Counted from the stretch's first letter, positions 18,026 to 28,749 are shown. The stretch: 64,000 nucleotides of DNA from RGIG5612 sp050944475 (GCA_050944475.1 JBMNRD010000004.1:1-64000), one strand, 5' to 3'. Notes: generated by a model from the letters alone, not told the origin. Translations and numbers: made by a program.

Positions 18026-21000
18026 ATGAAGCGACTTATTTCCCTGAAAAACCGGCTGGTCGGCCAATTCAGAAATCATCCGATTCGGAGCTCATTGATT
18101 GCATCCGGAATCGCGCTTGTTGTTATCGTGGGAAGCCTTCTTGTTTCCGGAGTCATAGACTTCGGAGGTTTGAACCTGAATCAGAGCGGATTTGATTACC
18201 TCCCTGATCGCGAGTACGTTCTCGGCTCAAAAGAAGATGAAAGACCGCAGACACTCAATGAATTGCTCTACAGCCAAAGCCCGGACATTGAAGACTTTCT
18301 TCACAGTCCCGATATTGCTGCGGAATTGCTTGCCGCGGATAGTCTCGTAGATATCGTTGACTCGCGCTATGCTCTTAACAATCTCAGAGAGATTGGCAGG
18401 CAGTTGGAAGAACGAACGAAAGAAGATGATCCGCCCATGGGGGATCTGGTGACACTTCGCTCTTCGCCCATTGAACAGCCTGTCAAAGAAAAGTCTCCGG
18501 GCCCTGAAGATGACTTGAAGCCCTATATGCCGGAGCCCGCACCGTTGCAGGAAAGAGATCCGCTTCCCAAATCCGAGGGAGCAGAAAGGCTTGATAGTGC
18601 GGCAGAATCCATTGACTTCAGTCGTCCGGAAGAACCCGACCAGGCACGCAAATCTTATAATCACCAGCAAAATATCTTTGAAAAATTAGACACCAAAGTA
18701 AGCGATCTCCTGAAAATTGCGGAATACGGAGAATGGGAGCGCATGCCCTCTTCAATCAATATGAAGGGCATCTGGCAGAATCCGGGAGAATCACTGATTC
18801 ACATGATTCCGGAGGCGGATTGGCTCCCTGAAACGGGTTATCGCGTTTACAGACAGATTGGAGATGAAAAGGAGCTGATTGCCGAGAAGCTGGCGGCTGC
18901 GCAAACGGTTCTTGCGCAGAATTTCCAACACCCGCAGGCGGAAAATATCTCCCAAATCTACCAGGCGGCTGAATATACTGAGGAAGACCGGTCGATTCTG
19001 GGAATGGATGAAGCGACCTTCCATGACAAGATGTATCAGACGCGCCCTATGCTTCAAGAGGTCGTCCATATGGGAGGAGAAACAGACTTTCTTCTCATGA
19101 AGCAGGCGCAGATTACAATTCCCGACGGAGTGGATCAAAAAATGCCCGAGTCCGATCGCGGGCTGAATTCACCTGTTCAGATTATGAACCTTCCGGAAAA
19201 CGGAAGATATGAAGCGGGATCAATCCGTTCACGGCTCTGGGAGCAATATTCGGTACGTCAATCGGAGCTTCCGAGCGGTATCCGGAACTTAGGTGAGCCG
19301 GGTACGGAAGGAGAAAATAAGCTCTACGATGCGGCCGCTACGACTCTCGGAGCCCGTCAACAGATTTCCACCTTGGCTTTTGTCGACGACGAATTCGCTG
19401 AGGAGGCCGGTTTTCTTTTCCGGGACGATCTCTCCGGGAAGAAACTCTCAAACGGCGAACAGATTATTTACACAATTGAATCTCCCGGAGGACAAAGCGC
19501 CAGTGTGAAGCTGTATTGGGGCAAAGAACTTCCTCTGACGAAGCCGGAAGGCTTCCTGGGATACGGGCTGGACGGCAAAGTTTTCCTGCGCTGGAGAAAA
19601 CCCGCCAATGAGGCGGAAGGAAAAATCATCAGCGGCTACTTCATCGAACGCAAGCTCGAGGGAGAATCCGATTTTGTTCCCATCCATGAAAAGCCGATTG
19701 TCATTACCGAAGTTCTTGACGAAACGGGTGTGTTTTTCGAGACGCCGGTAATGTATCAGGAAAAACTGGCGAACGGGAAGAAGGCTCAATACCGTTTGTA
19801 CTCAATTGATATCTTCGGAAGACGAAGTGAATGCTGTGATCCTATCGACATCCGGGTGGAAAAAGTGACGCCTCCCGATGCGCCCACTGCCTCCTCTCCG
19901 GTTCTCGCCGGCAAAGATGCGCCTGTCGTTTCCGACGATGCTCTGGGCAAAGCCATTCAAAAATCCATAGCTAAGAACAAACGCAAAGAGGGCATTGTTA
20001 TTCCAATCTTCAATGAATCTCCGGACACGGTTCGATTTACGCTCTACCGCGCCGAAGCGGTCGGAACGGGAGCATACAGCGAGCCGGTGCCTTTGGCAAA
20101 CTTCCGTTTTAAAAATCCTAAAAAGAAGGAAGGCGGCAAGGAGGGAACTTTGCCTGATACTGTTCCGCCCGAACTCTTGGAGGACGGACCGCAGGCAGCT
20201 CGAAGCGCCGGATTTTTCGGCCTCGACTCCGGCCAATATGACTATGGGAAGCTGTTCGGCGCTAAACATCTTTTCCTGAAGACTAATGAGCCGTTGGCTC
20301 CGGACATGATCTATTTTGATGCAAACATAAAGAAGGGAGTAACCTATAAATACTGGGTTTCCGCCTGGGACTCCTGGGACAACGAGAGCGCCTGGTCTAA
20401 GTCTTGCGCCATCGGTGTGCCGACTCAAAAGGAACCGAGTGTTCCGGATAAGCTCATAATCTCCATGATGACCAGAAAACTGCCGGATTTATCCTGTTTG
20501 TCTCCCGGGCTTGTCTTTGATGACAATATTTCTCCGGCAACTATAGAAGAGAACAGCGAAAAACCGGACAGATTGAGCGCAGAAAACACCTCTCTTGTGG
20601 AAATGGCGGATATTTCCGGCACTCAAATCGGCAGCTTCATCGGTAAAAACGGAGCGCCTTTAATTCTTTCACGATTCTTTGACAATCTCCCCGATCAGAA
20701 GTATATCCATGTCTTCCTGGGGGTCAGAGGGAAAGACGTTCTTCCGGACGGATCGGCGCGTCTGAAGTGGCCTGCGTATAGCGGAGACAATCTGGGAGGA
20801 TATGTTGCCTATCAGCTGCAAGGTGAATCGCCGTCTCGGGAAATTGTTAGTACTCTTGACCGGGAGGAACTGATGGCAATGGGTCAGTGGACGAGGCTGA
20901 CAGACAATGTCCTTGAACAAAATCAATATCTCGTTCAGGGGCTTAATCCCGGAGGGGACGGCGTCCATCTCTTCCTCATTTGCCTGGAACCTGCGGATGA

Positions 21001-24000
21001 AAGCAGTTCGTCGGAAGAAGACGGCACGAAAGACGGAACGGGAGAGTTGTCACTCAACTTACTGAAGAGTGTCATAGGGGGGCTTCCCATCAATCAAAAT
21101 CCCGAGGGAGGCTTCGTGCTCCTCGAATGGGAAGAACCGCAAGATCTTCAAATTAAATATTATCGCATCTACCGCAGTGAAGTGTCGAACTTTAAAAAAC
21201 CTGTAAATGAGTCGGATTTGGAGTGGACGCTGGTGGGAGATCAGATCTCCGGCACGCAGTATACAGATCCGGTTGAGCAAAGTCACGCTCACTATTATTA
21301 CTACAAAATTACCGCCGTTTCCCCTTGGGGGGTCGAGTCGAGTGTGGGCACGGTGGAAAAATTCCGTGTGCCTTCGACAAAGCCGCCGCAGACACCTAAT
21401 CTGCTGCTTCCTCTCTCGCGAAAAGACGGAATTCAGGTGAATTTCTCCTCTGTGGAATACTGCTGCCGCTATGAGGTCTACCGGGCAGAAATCCCCAAAA
21501 TTACGGCGGAGAAACTCAAAAGTATAGATCCTTCGATTATGGAGCGGATTTTTACAACACCGTCAGTAAGTGATGAGTTCCTTACGACAATTCTGAAGGA
21601 AGGCACTGATTCAGCTCGTTCAGGTTCGGATCAGATGATTAATGCTCTCCTTGGCTTTAAGACGGTGAATCTCTCCCAGCCGCTGCATCTCTCGGAAAAA
21701 CTGACGCAGGTAGATGTCTCCCGGCGTCAGGACGCCTATTCAAAGATTATTCACGAGTTGGGACCTTTGGCCGTTTCAGACTACCGCGACCTGAGTATTA
21801 ATATGATGGGATTCGTAAAATGGGAGAAAATCGGCGAACTCCCGGTCGAGGAGGACACGGAGGAACAAATCGACCCTGATACGGGACTTAAAAAGTCGCT
21901 CTCGATTACCGACTATGATGTCAAATACGGCACCCACTATCTCTATACGGTACAGGCATGGAATGATGATGAGCTGGGTTCAACCAGGCCGGAGCCGGTG
22001 GAGGCAACTCCGCGCCGAAACCGCGGATTTGATCCGATTGACGGGCTGGAATTCACCATCAGCCACGGGGAGTTCCCATCGATCAACCTCTCGTGGAATG
22101 AGCCCCGCATGGAAGGACTGACTCCGGAGCAGTGTCTCGAGGACACGGTCGGCTACATCGTCTATTACTCTACGGAAAAGGACGGCATCTATGTTCAGGC
22201 AAGCCCCCTGCTTTTCTCAACAGGCTGGAGCGACTACAAGACAGACCGGGCCGCCACTAACTGGTACAAGGTACGGGTGCTTGATACCGGAGGGTATTTG
22301 AGTGACTTTTCAGAGCCGATTCTGGCGCGTGAAAACGTGACGATTGAGCTGCCTAAGACGGAGATTCCCGGGGAAGCTCCTTCTATATCTATGGACCCTT
22401 TATATTATTCCGTGGGCAAAGGGAATGAGCTGAGGATTCCGTTTACTGTCAGCGGCTCACAACCGATTCGCTTTGAGGTCTCCGCCTGGCACAACTCCGG
22501 TCAGGATGAAGCCGGAATTATTGTTCCGGAAGGCAGTAATGAAGTTCTGGTTCCCGATACCATGATGGCAGGTACTTATGAAGTGACAATAACAGCCATC
22601 AATGACGCCGGTGAGGCGGAGGTGACATTCTCTCTTGAGATACTGGAAAATTATCTTTTGCCGCCGAGGATATTTGACATTGATATTCCGTTGCTGGGAC
22701 ATGATGAAGAGGCAGCCTTTCATACCTTGATGTTGACAGATGCCGCCAATTCTCCTGCAGGCGGTGCTGTCACAGCAGATATCTTAACAGGCAGCTGTGA
22801 CAGAAATCAGGAGGACGCCGGCAGTCTCTTGTCGTTCAGGCTCGAGCCTGAATCCTCACCGCATCGAACTTCAGCCCTTACGGAGAACTTCGCTTCGCAG
22901 ATTCCGGAGCCGACAATGTTGTCGGCAAGGCTCCCGGGAACACTTCCAAGAAACGTTGTCACTCAGCCGTCCGGCGGACAGAATATTCTGTCGGGTAAAA
23001 AATATAAAAGCAACTCCGGTGATTTTTCGGGATTTGCTCTCAGAAATATAGTTCTCGAAGACCTGGAAGATTCTTCGCCTGCTATAGGTTACATAAGAAC
23101 CCCTGTTTTCACGGGAAGTGCAGAGCTGCTCTTTGGAGAGCCCGGTGTCGGACAGATTCTACCGGTGTGCATTACCGGAGCGAATTTTAAGGAAGAAAAC
23201 GGAAAGACTGTTTTCACCGACGGTATTCTCTACGTAGACAAACCATATAAGCTTGAGGAAATCGGTATCACTATCAGTTCTCTGAACATTCCTTTCAATG
23301 ACGTGGGAACGGCAAGCGGATTTGTTCAAAACGCGAATCCGAGCAAAAACGCAATCGGCAATCTTTCCGGATTTGCTTTTACAAATGCAATCTTCCGCGG
23401 AAATACAGATCTCTATATCGGATTAAAACAGGGCGAGAAGAGCGTGCTTCCGGAAATCCGCCTTGACAGGCTCACACTGGACAGAGTGTCGTCTGTCACG
23501 ATTTCCCTGGATACAAATAAAGACTCGGAAAAGGTTTTGCAATTTGTGACGGAAGCGACACTGAAAGCTCCTCTTGAAACACTCAGCAATGAAGGCATTC
23601 GAATGATTGCAAGAGGTCTCTCCTGCGACGCACACGGACGAATTACCGGAAGTTTGGAGACGACAGACACAACACCCGGCGCCGGCGAACAATTCCTGCA
23701 GCTTCTTGTTCCGGGCGGAGCGGGACTGAAAGTGACCGCCGGCATTGTTTACAAAAAAGGAGTTCCCACAAATGAAGGCTTCATCCGGGGCAGGATTATT
23801 CTCCCCTTTGAGCAGGCGGAATATATGGGGCCGGGTGTTCCGGGCAACTATGCAAGCAGTCACAGTACAATTAATATTATGGACTATATGATGCATCCCC
23901 GGTATGACAAGGAAAAGTACGGAGACCTGACCACAACGGAATTCTTTATCAAATTCGGACAGACAGTACAGAAAAACGGACTGCTGATAGTTCCCGCAGA

Positions 24001-26365
24001 TTCGGAAATGCAAAAGAACTGCGCTTATGCGGAGTTCAGCGTAAACAACTGGATGGGAGAGGGCTTCCTTGTTGAGTCCGCCGACCTCACACCTGTGCGC
24101 GTGGCTGAACGAAGCCTTAAAATGAAGGATCAGCGCGATCAGGGAATCATCGTGTCTCCTACGCAAGTCAGCATCGACCTTGACCGAAATACATTCTTTG
24201 CTGCAACGGCAGGGTCTCAAACACCTCAGGAGACAGAGGAGCCCTTCTGGGTGGGAATGATCTTTAAGGGAGGCCATCTGACGCTGCCGACCGCCTTTGT
24301 GCAAACAGCGAGCGGTGATCCCATTAACTTCCGGTTGGCTGAGGGTGAAATGATTTACGATCTCAACGGCTTCAACTACCAGACCTTTCTCTATAGTGAC
24401 AGTGAAGAAGGAGTCCCCGCTGAATTCGGCAACAGGCTCGGCGGCTTTAAGCAAGTGAGAGTGCACGACTGCCTCCTTGATATGTACGCCAATAAGGTGA
24501 ATTTGGAAATCAATGCCGAGGTGGCGCTGGAGCTGTTCAATAATAACCGGGTTAAGGTGAAGCTCTACACCAACAAAGAAGACAATGAAAACGGAAAGGG
24601 CGGCGAATTTCTCTGTTCGGTTGCACCCACGGTAATAGAAAACTTCGTCGGACTGAACACAGAACTTACCATCGACGGAGGCTTCCTGGAGCCTGAGGGA
24701 ATGCGCTTCGGCGGATCAATAAAATTGACTACACCTGAAATTCAGCTGGAAGAGCCGATGAAGTTTACAACAATGGTGGTTCCGGCGAAAAAGACAGACA
24801 CTTTTGCCGATAATAATGCCGACAAATTGCATGCTTGGGCAACCCTTGACAAGACAACCCCCGTACATATGCAGGGCTTTTCGCTGGACATCCGGGAAAT
24901 CAATTTCGAGTATCTCTCCAAAACGATAAAAGACGGCACGCCCACGCGTCTTTCACTCTGGGGATCGGTGCTTCTCTCGGAAGAAATTGCGATTGGTACG
25001 GAAACCACGGATTGCATCGCGCTTGATACACTCAAAGGTCCGGAGCTTGAATTGCCGGTTGTAATCTATGATAAGTCTTACTCGGTGCTTGAAACCAGTT
25101 TTGACGAGTGTATCGATGTGAAAGGTGTCCTGGTTCCCAGGCGCCTGACGGAATCCGGTTCTCAAAGTGTGCAGGAGTCTGTTCCGATGACGGCCACGCA
25201 TGCCTCAATGCTTCCGATAGGAAGGCGAAACAAAGTGACAACGGATAAGGCGGATGAAAAGATTAAACAGATTGAGAAGGGCCTTATCGAGTTTGAAACG
25301 GAGAATCTGAATCTCGGGTTCCTTGGAAGTCTCGGAGAGCTGCCAATCGACACCATCACCCGTTTCGGCTATGATGTAGACAATGCGCGCTGTTACTTCT
25401 CCATCGGAATGTTGAAAAAAGACGGCGGCGGAGATCTCGATGTGGGGCTTGGCTCCATGGACAGATTTTCAGGCCTCGTCGCCAGCAATATGATCGTAGA
25501 ACGCGACGAACAGAAGCATTTGATTTTCCCTGACGGGAAGGCGGAGATGAAAAAATTCATTTCCGATATGCCGGTCGATCGAAGCAAAGACGCCAAATTC
25601 AACGCCGCCGTTAAAGGGGATCTGAATATCAAAAAGGTTGCGCAGGTGCGGGACCTCTACTTCGGCTTTGAAAGCGGGCCGCTGGTGGAAGCGTCGGGAG
25701 GCCTGTATCTGCCGCTGGACGTGGAGGTAATCCTTAATCCCTCGAGCGACGGGTTTAAGCATGTGGGCGATGTCAAGATTATCTACAGCCATCCGGAGCG
25801 CTACTTCTCCTTTAATATGACGCTTAATGAGGTCGACATGATTGCCGTTAAGCTCAGCGGATCACTGGGCTTTGAGTTCAGTCCCAAACTCTTCGGTGTG
25901 TATGTAGGCTATCCGGAGACGCTCGCCGGCAATGTCGGCATCTACCGCGTAGGGCTGGGTCTCGGTTTTCGCTTGGATGATGACGGGGCGAACATCATCA
26001 AAGGCAAGATTGAGTTCGGCTTTGAACGCAGCGTAAATGTGTCGATTGTTTATCTGCGCGGTTTCCTCTATGCAGGGGCTGACGGCGGCTATTATGCAAA
26101 TTATCAGGATGCTGACGGAAATTATCTCGGGGAAAAGTTCATTCTCACACTTTACCTGAAAGGAGGCCTGGAGGGCGGAATCAAGGTCGCCGGGAAACGT
26201 TATAATATCATAAACATGTATCTTGATGCCCGAGGAACGATTGAATCGATTCCGCCGCAAGATGACTGGAAACTGACATGTTCAGCGAAAGTCTCGTACA
26301 GCCTTAACCTCTTCCTATTTTCAGTCAACGGGTCGGTCAGTGCAAGTTTTGATACGACTTTGTAA
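18026..26365 (+). CDS. giant (2779 aa) membrane-anchored beta-rich surface protein, unknown function
   Basis: One uninterrupted frame with a strong promoter and ribosome binding site. The N-terminus has a basic stretch and a single hydrophobic helix (about 22-46) without an obvious cleavage site, so the protein is probably anchored with the rest outside. Residues about 60-230 are acidic and charged. Fibronectin-III-like modules can be picked out near 505, 1021 and 1351 by strands such as GKVFLRWRKP, GFVLLEWEEP and SINLSWNEP. An Ig-like module spans about 1450-1540. The C-terminal 1200 residues are long alternating beta strands and end in SVNGSVSASFD; there is no LPxTG signal. The end recalls DUF6603-type or AsmA-like beta structures, but this is only an impression. 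It diverges from the pilus operon and has its own terminator. Confidence 0.85.
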   Translation: MKRLISLKNRLVGQFRNHPIRSSLIASGIALVVIVGSLLVSGVIDFGGLNLNQSGFDYLPDREYVLGSKEDERPQTLNELLYSQSPDIEDFLHSPDIAAELLAADSLVDIVDSRYALNNLREIGRQLEERTKEDDPPMGDLVTLRSSPIEQPVKEKSPGPEDDLKPYMPEPAPLQERDPLPKSEGAERLDSAAESIDFSRPEEPDQARKSYNHQQNIFEKLDTKVSDLLKIAEYGEWERMPSSINMKGIWQNPGESLIHMIPEADWLPETGYRVYRQIGDEKELIAEKLAAAQTVLAQNFQHPQAENISQIYQAAEYTEEDRSILGMDEATFHDKMYQTRPMLQEVVHMGGETDFLLMKQAQITIPDGVDQKMPESDRGLNSPVQIMNLPENGRYEAGSIRSRLWEQYSVRQSELPSGIRNLGEPGTEGENKLYDAAATTLGARQQISTLAFVDDEFAEEAGFLFRDDLSGKKLSNGEQIIYTIESPGGQSASVKLYWGKELPLTKPEGFLGYGLDGKVFLRWRKPANEAEGKIISGYFIERKLEGESDFVPIHEKPIVITEVLDETGVFFETPVMYQEKLANGKKAQYRLYSIDIFGRRSECCDPIDIRVEKVTPPDAPTASSPVLAGKDAPVVSDDALGKAIQKSIAKNKRKEGIVIPIFNESPDTVRFTLYRAEAVGTGAYSEPVPLANFRFKNPKKKEGGKEGTLPDTVPPELLEDGPQAARSAGFFGLDSGQYDYGKLFGAKHLFLKTNEPLAPDMIYFDANIKKGVTYKYWVSAWDSWDNESAWSKSCAIGVPTQKEPSVPDKLIISMMTRKLPDLSCLSPGLVFDDNISPATIEENSEKPDRLSAENTSLVEMADISGTQIGSFIGKNGAPLILSRFFDNLPDQKYIHVFLGVRGKDVLPDGSARLKWPAYSGDNLGGYVAYQLQGESPSREIVSTLDREELMAMGQWTRLTDNVLEQNQYLVQGLNPGGDGVHLFLICLEPADESSSSEEDGTKDGTGELSLNLLKSVIGGLPINQNPEGGFVLLEWEEPQDLQIKYYRIYRSEVSNFKKPVNESDLEWTLVGDQISGTQYTDPVEQSHAHYYYYKITAVSPWGVESSVGTVEKFRVPSTKPPQTPNLLLPLSRKDGIQVNFSSVEYCCRYEVYRAEIPKITAEKLKSIDPSIMERIFTTPSVSDEFLTTILKEGTDSARSGSDQMINALLGFKTVNLSQPLHLSEKLTQVDVSRRQDAYSKIIHELGPLAVSDYRDLSINMMGFVKWEKIGELPVEEDTEEQIDPDTGLKKSLSITDYDVKYGTHYLYTVQAWNDDELGSTRPEPVEATPRRNRGFDPIDGLEFTISHGEFPSINLSWNEPRMEGLTPEQCLEDTVGYIVYYSTEKDGIYVQASPLLFSTGWSDYKTDRAATNWYKVRVLDTGGYLSDFSEPILARENVTIELPKTEIPGEAPSISMDPLYYSVGKGNELRIPFTVSGSQPIRFEVSAWHNSGQDEAGIIVPEGSNEVLVPDTMMAGTYEVTITAINDAGEAEVTFSLEILENYLLPPRIFDIDIPLLGHDEEAAFHTLMLTDAANSPAGGAVTADILTGSCDRNQEDAGSLLSFRLEPESSPHRTSALTENFASQIPEPTMLSARLPGTLPRNVVTQPSGGQNILSGKKYKSNSGDFSGFALRNIVLEDLEDSSPAIGYIRTPVFTGSAELLFGEPGVGQILPVCITGANFKEENGKTVFTDGILYVDKPYKLEEIGITISSLNIPFNDVGTASGFVQNANPSKNAIGNLSGFAFTNAIFRGNTDLYIGLKQGEKSVLPEIRLDRLTLDRVSSVTISLDTNKDSEKVLQFVTEATLKAPLETLSNEGIRMIARGLSCDAHGRITGSLETTDTTPGAGEQFLQLLVPGGAGLKVTAGIVYKKGVPTNEGFIRGRIILPFEQAEYMGPGVPGNYASSHSTINIMDYMMHPRYDKEKYGDLTTTEFFIKFGQTVQKNGLLIVPADSEMQKNCAYAEFSVNNWMGEGFLVESADLTPVRVAERSLKMKDQRDQGIIVSPTQVSIDLDRNTFFAATAGSQTPQETEEPFWVGMIFKGGHLTLPTAFVQTASGDPINFRLAEGEMIYDLNGFNYQTFLYSDSEEGVPAEFGNRLGGFKQVRVHDCLLDMYANKVNLEINAEVALELFNNNRVKVKLYTNKEDNENGKGGEFLCSVAPTVIENFVGLNTELTIDGGFLEPEGMRFGGSIKLTTPEIQLEEPMKFTTMVVPAKKTDTFADNNADKLHAWATLDKTTPVHMQGFSLDIREINFEYLSKTIKDGTPTRLSLWGSVLLSEEIAIGTETTDCIALDTLKGPELELPVVIYDKSYSVLETSFDECIDVKGVLVPRRLTESGSQSVQESVPMTATHASMLPIGRRNKVTTDKADEKIKQIEKGLIEFETENLNLGFLGSLGELPIDTITRFGYDVDNARCYFSIGMLKKDGGGDLDVGLGSMDRFSGLVASNMIVERDEQKHLIFPDGKAEMKKFISDMPVDRSKDAKFNAAVKGDLNIKKVAQVRDLYFGFESGPLVEASGGLYLPLDVEVILNPSSDGFKHVGDVKIIYSHPERYFSFNMTLNEVDMIAVKLSGSLGFEFSPKLFGVYVGYPETLAGNVGIYRVGLGLGFRLDDDGANIIKGKIEFGFERSVNVSIVYLRGFLYAGADGGYYANYQDADGNYLGEKFILTLYLKGGLEGGIKVAGKRYNIINMYLDARGTIESIPPQDDWKLTCSAKVSYSLNLFLFSVNGSVSASFDTTL

Positions 26366-26398
26366 CGTAAAAAAGGATAAATTTAACGAGCTGAACCG

Positions 26399-26438
26399 AA
26401 CACCCCGGAGATTATGAATATCTCCGGGGTGTTTATTT
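26399..26438 (+). terminator. intrinsic terminator of the giant gene
   Basis: Perfect 14-bp stem (AACACCCCGGAGAT with ATCTCCGGGGTGTT), a 7-base loop and a T-rich tail (TTATTTTG). It stands 33 bases after the stop codon. Confidence 0.92.
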
Positions 26439-26507
26439 TGTAATTTTCTATGTTTATATATGTAACAGACTACATCTGCTGCTGCATTGCCTGTTTTATT
26501 TTACTGA

Positions 26508-27674
26508 TTAATCTGAGTTCGTTTGTATGACATAACGGAACACCAATTCGCCGTCCGAAACGTTTCGAAAACAAAAGCAGCCGTCCTCAATTGTTGAGTA
26601 CAGTCCTGCACGCACTATAAACGCTTCTCCAGGATCCCTCCGCGTGGAGACCAGTAGCCTGAATTCACTGTCAAACAGAATTTCACGCCACTCGTCTTCG
26701 TCCACATCACTGCGATAAAGCCCGCGATAATAGGTCGCACCCGTTACCATATCGATGGTTGGACTAAGGTAATCGCAATAATATCCCTCAATCGCCGGCG
26801 GCTCAGGGCTATCTTCATCGAATGCATGGTCAATAAAGCTTGCATAACCTTCAGGCGGCGTATCCGAGACGGTGCCGCTTGCAAAATCAAGATAGAGGCG
26901 CAAGGGTTGCTCCCGATATTCACCATTGACATAATCGGATGATAAATACCCCACCTTATCGTCTATCCAATCTATATGTATGCCGGACTCCGAACTCCAA
27001 AAGATATTCTCACCGAGCCACGGGGTAACATCAAAACTCACTATGACCTGACCGTCTGCGTTCCAAAGGTCAAACGATTCATCGCTCGCAATCAATATCA
27101 AACCGTGGCCGTGACCAAAATAAACATGTTCGCTGTCTTTCAGCTCATACGCCCAGCGTCCGTCCGCAGCGGCAATAGTGCGGAAATAATTTTCGCCGGA
27201 ATACATGTCTTCACCGTTAGTGCTCGCAGGATTGCCGCGATAAAGAACAATAAAGTCCTTAATATAGGAAACAATTTGAGCATACACAGGATCGCTCACA
27301 AGTTCACCCTCGCTTGTCGCAAGGCCGAAAAGAGGCCGAACATCCATTATATAATTTCCTTCCGTCGCGGAGTCCTTTCCGATGTAAGGCAGCAGTGCGC
27401 CATAGTCGTCGCGCGCCTCAAATGTTCCGTCTGCATTGTACCCCGCATGGTATGTATAGAGCGGCTGCGACGGCTCATAAGGTGTAAGCTTCGACCAGTC
27501 TGTATGAACGAAAGATGCCGATGTGTCAGGCTCAACTTGCGTTTCCGTTTGAGTCTCGGTTTGCGTTTCGGTGCAAGCAGGAGACACTGCTGTATCGGAC
27601 TCGACCTGCATATTTGTCTGCGCTCCGCAGCCGACGAGAATCAATAACAATAACACTGCAATCATTTTTTTCAT
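26508..27674 (-). CDS. lipoprotein of unknown function
   Basis: A 388-residue lipoprotein: signal peptide with lipobox LVGC (cysteine at about 16), then a Thr/Glu/Gln-rich linker with repeated TETQ (about 35-50). A beta-rich domain follows, with segments such as GRWAYELKD and PLFGLATSEGELVSDPVYAQI that resemble WG-repeat (beta-propeller-like) strands. No enzyme motif was seen. Its ATG overlaps the stop of the PstS-like gene (ATGA), so the two are co-translated and may act together on the outer face of the membrane. The WG-repeat assignment is tentative. Confidence 0.75.
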   Translation of the reverse strand: MKKMIAVLLLLILVGCGAQTNMQVESDTAVSPACTETQTETQTETQVEPDTSASFVHTDWSKLTPYEPSQPLYTYHAGYNADGTFEARDDYGALLPYIGKDSATEGNYIMDVRPLFGLATSEGELVSDPVYAQIVSYIKDFIVLYRGNPASTNGEDMYSGENYFRTIAAADGRWAYELKDSEHVYFGHGHGLILIASDESFDLWNADGQVIVSFDVTPWLGENIFWSSESGIHIDWIDDKVGYLSSDYVNGEYREQPLRLYLDFASGTVSDTPPEGYASFIDHAFDEDSPEPPAIEGYYCDYLSPTIDMVTGATYYRGLYRSDVDEDEWREILFDSEFRLLVSTRRDPGEAFIVRAGLYSTIEDGCFCFRNVSDGELVFRYVIQTNSD

Positions 27675-28645
27675 GGCGTACCGTTCACATCCATGATGCT
27701 CACATAGCCCTCATGTGCGATGAGTTTTTGCCCCTCTTCGCTGATAATCCAGTCATAGAGTATCTTTGCAGGCGCGTCGTCGGGAAGGCCTGCCGCTATA
27801 ACTACATAAGAATCGTTGATAAACGGATATTCACGTGTGCGTATCGTTTCGGCACTTGGCTGCACGCCGTTTATCGCAATTAATTTCAGCCCTTCCGCCA
27901 TTTTCATGTCGTGCGCGTAGTAATAGACGGTGTAGCCGATAGCAGCGGCAGAGTCACTATATGAAGCGACAACCTCAACCAAGTCTCCCATTGAGCCGCT
28001 GACATATTCCGCAGGCGCTTCCATCAAAGGAATATCGCCCATAACAAGCTTTTTCATCGCCGTCTGGCTTCCGGCTTCCTCATTGCGCTGGAAGGGAACA
28101 ATCTCTACATCATTGCCGCCCACTTCGTTCCAATTGGTAATCTTACCGCTGTAAATACCCTGTATCTGTTCAGTGGTAAGGCTGTCGACAGGGTTGTTCT
28201 CATTGACCATAAACACGAGTCCGTCTACGGCAAAGGTGGAAATCTCCCACTCAAAGCCCAGATCTTCCTTTTCCTTATAGATGCCTTCGGGCGGAGCGCC
28301 GGAGATGAGCAAATCGGCCTGCCCGTTCATAAGTTCGCGATAGGACTGCGTGGTGCGGGAAAAATTAATAAGATCGGCAACCTCTTCTCGCGTCTCGCCG
28401 AGCATTACGCTTGCAATCGCCTGCCCAAGCGGCACCATGGAAGTCGAACCGTTAAGCCGCGGGAAATTTTCGCGCGTAAAGACAAATTGCCCCGGTTGCG
28501 CCGCATCCGTTTCTTCCGGCTGTGATGAATCCGCCGTTTCCGCAGACGGAGTATCCGTCTCTTTCGGCTGCAAAGATTCTTTGCCGCAAGCGGCAAGGTT
28601 TAACAGAAGCAGAACCGATAATACGATTAAAACCGGTTTTTTCAT
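27671..28645 (-). CDS. PstS-like phosphate-binding lipoprotein (orphan)
   Basis: A 324-residue lipoprotein with lipobox LAAC, an acidic linker and a type II periplasmic-binding fold. The phosphate-binding motif LNGSTSMVPL follows the linker, and QRNEEAGSQTAM is the second anion-binding segment; both are typical of PstS. AGGAGG precedes the start. The usual pstC, pstA, pstB and phoU genes are absent; instead an unknown lipoprotein gene overlaps its end. It may supply phosphate to a distant Pst system or act as a phosphate sensor or surface adhesin. Confidence 0.82.
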   Translation of the reverse strand: MKKPVLIVLSVLLLLNLAACGKESLQPKETDTPSAETADSSQPEETDAAQPGQFVFTRENFPRLNGSTSMVPLGQAIASVMLGETREEVADLINFSRTTQSYRELMNGQADLLISGAPPEGIYKEKEDLGFEWEISTFAVDGLVFMVNENNPVDSLTTEQIQGIYSGKITNWNEVGGNDVEIVPFQRNEEAGSQTAMKKLVMGDIPLMEAPAEYVSGSMGDLVEVVASYSDSAAAIGYTVYYYAHDMKMAEGLKLIAINGVQPSAETIRTREYPFINDSYVVIAAGLPDDAPAKILYDWIISEEGQKLIAHEGYVSIMDVNGTP

Positions 28646-28749
28646 GTTATAGCCTCCTGTAAATTGTTATTTATAAACGCCAAAGCAAAAGGAATTAAAG
28701 CTGGTCGTCCAAAGACCACTTTTTTTGAAGATATTTTGAATGACTACAT

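Noticed and set aside
18013..18195. Alternative short frame at the start of the giant gene
   Set aside because: It is an out-of-frame shadow. The main frame starts at 18026 with GGAGG and continues for 2779 codons.
28646..28749. Possible gene between the PstS-like gene and the frameshifted lipoprotein
   Set aside because: Only the PstS ribosome binding site and AT-rich sequence are present.
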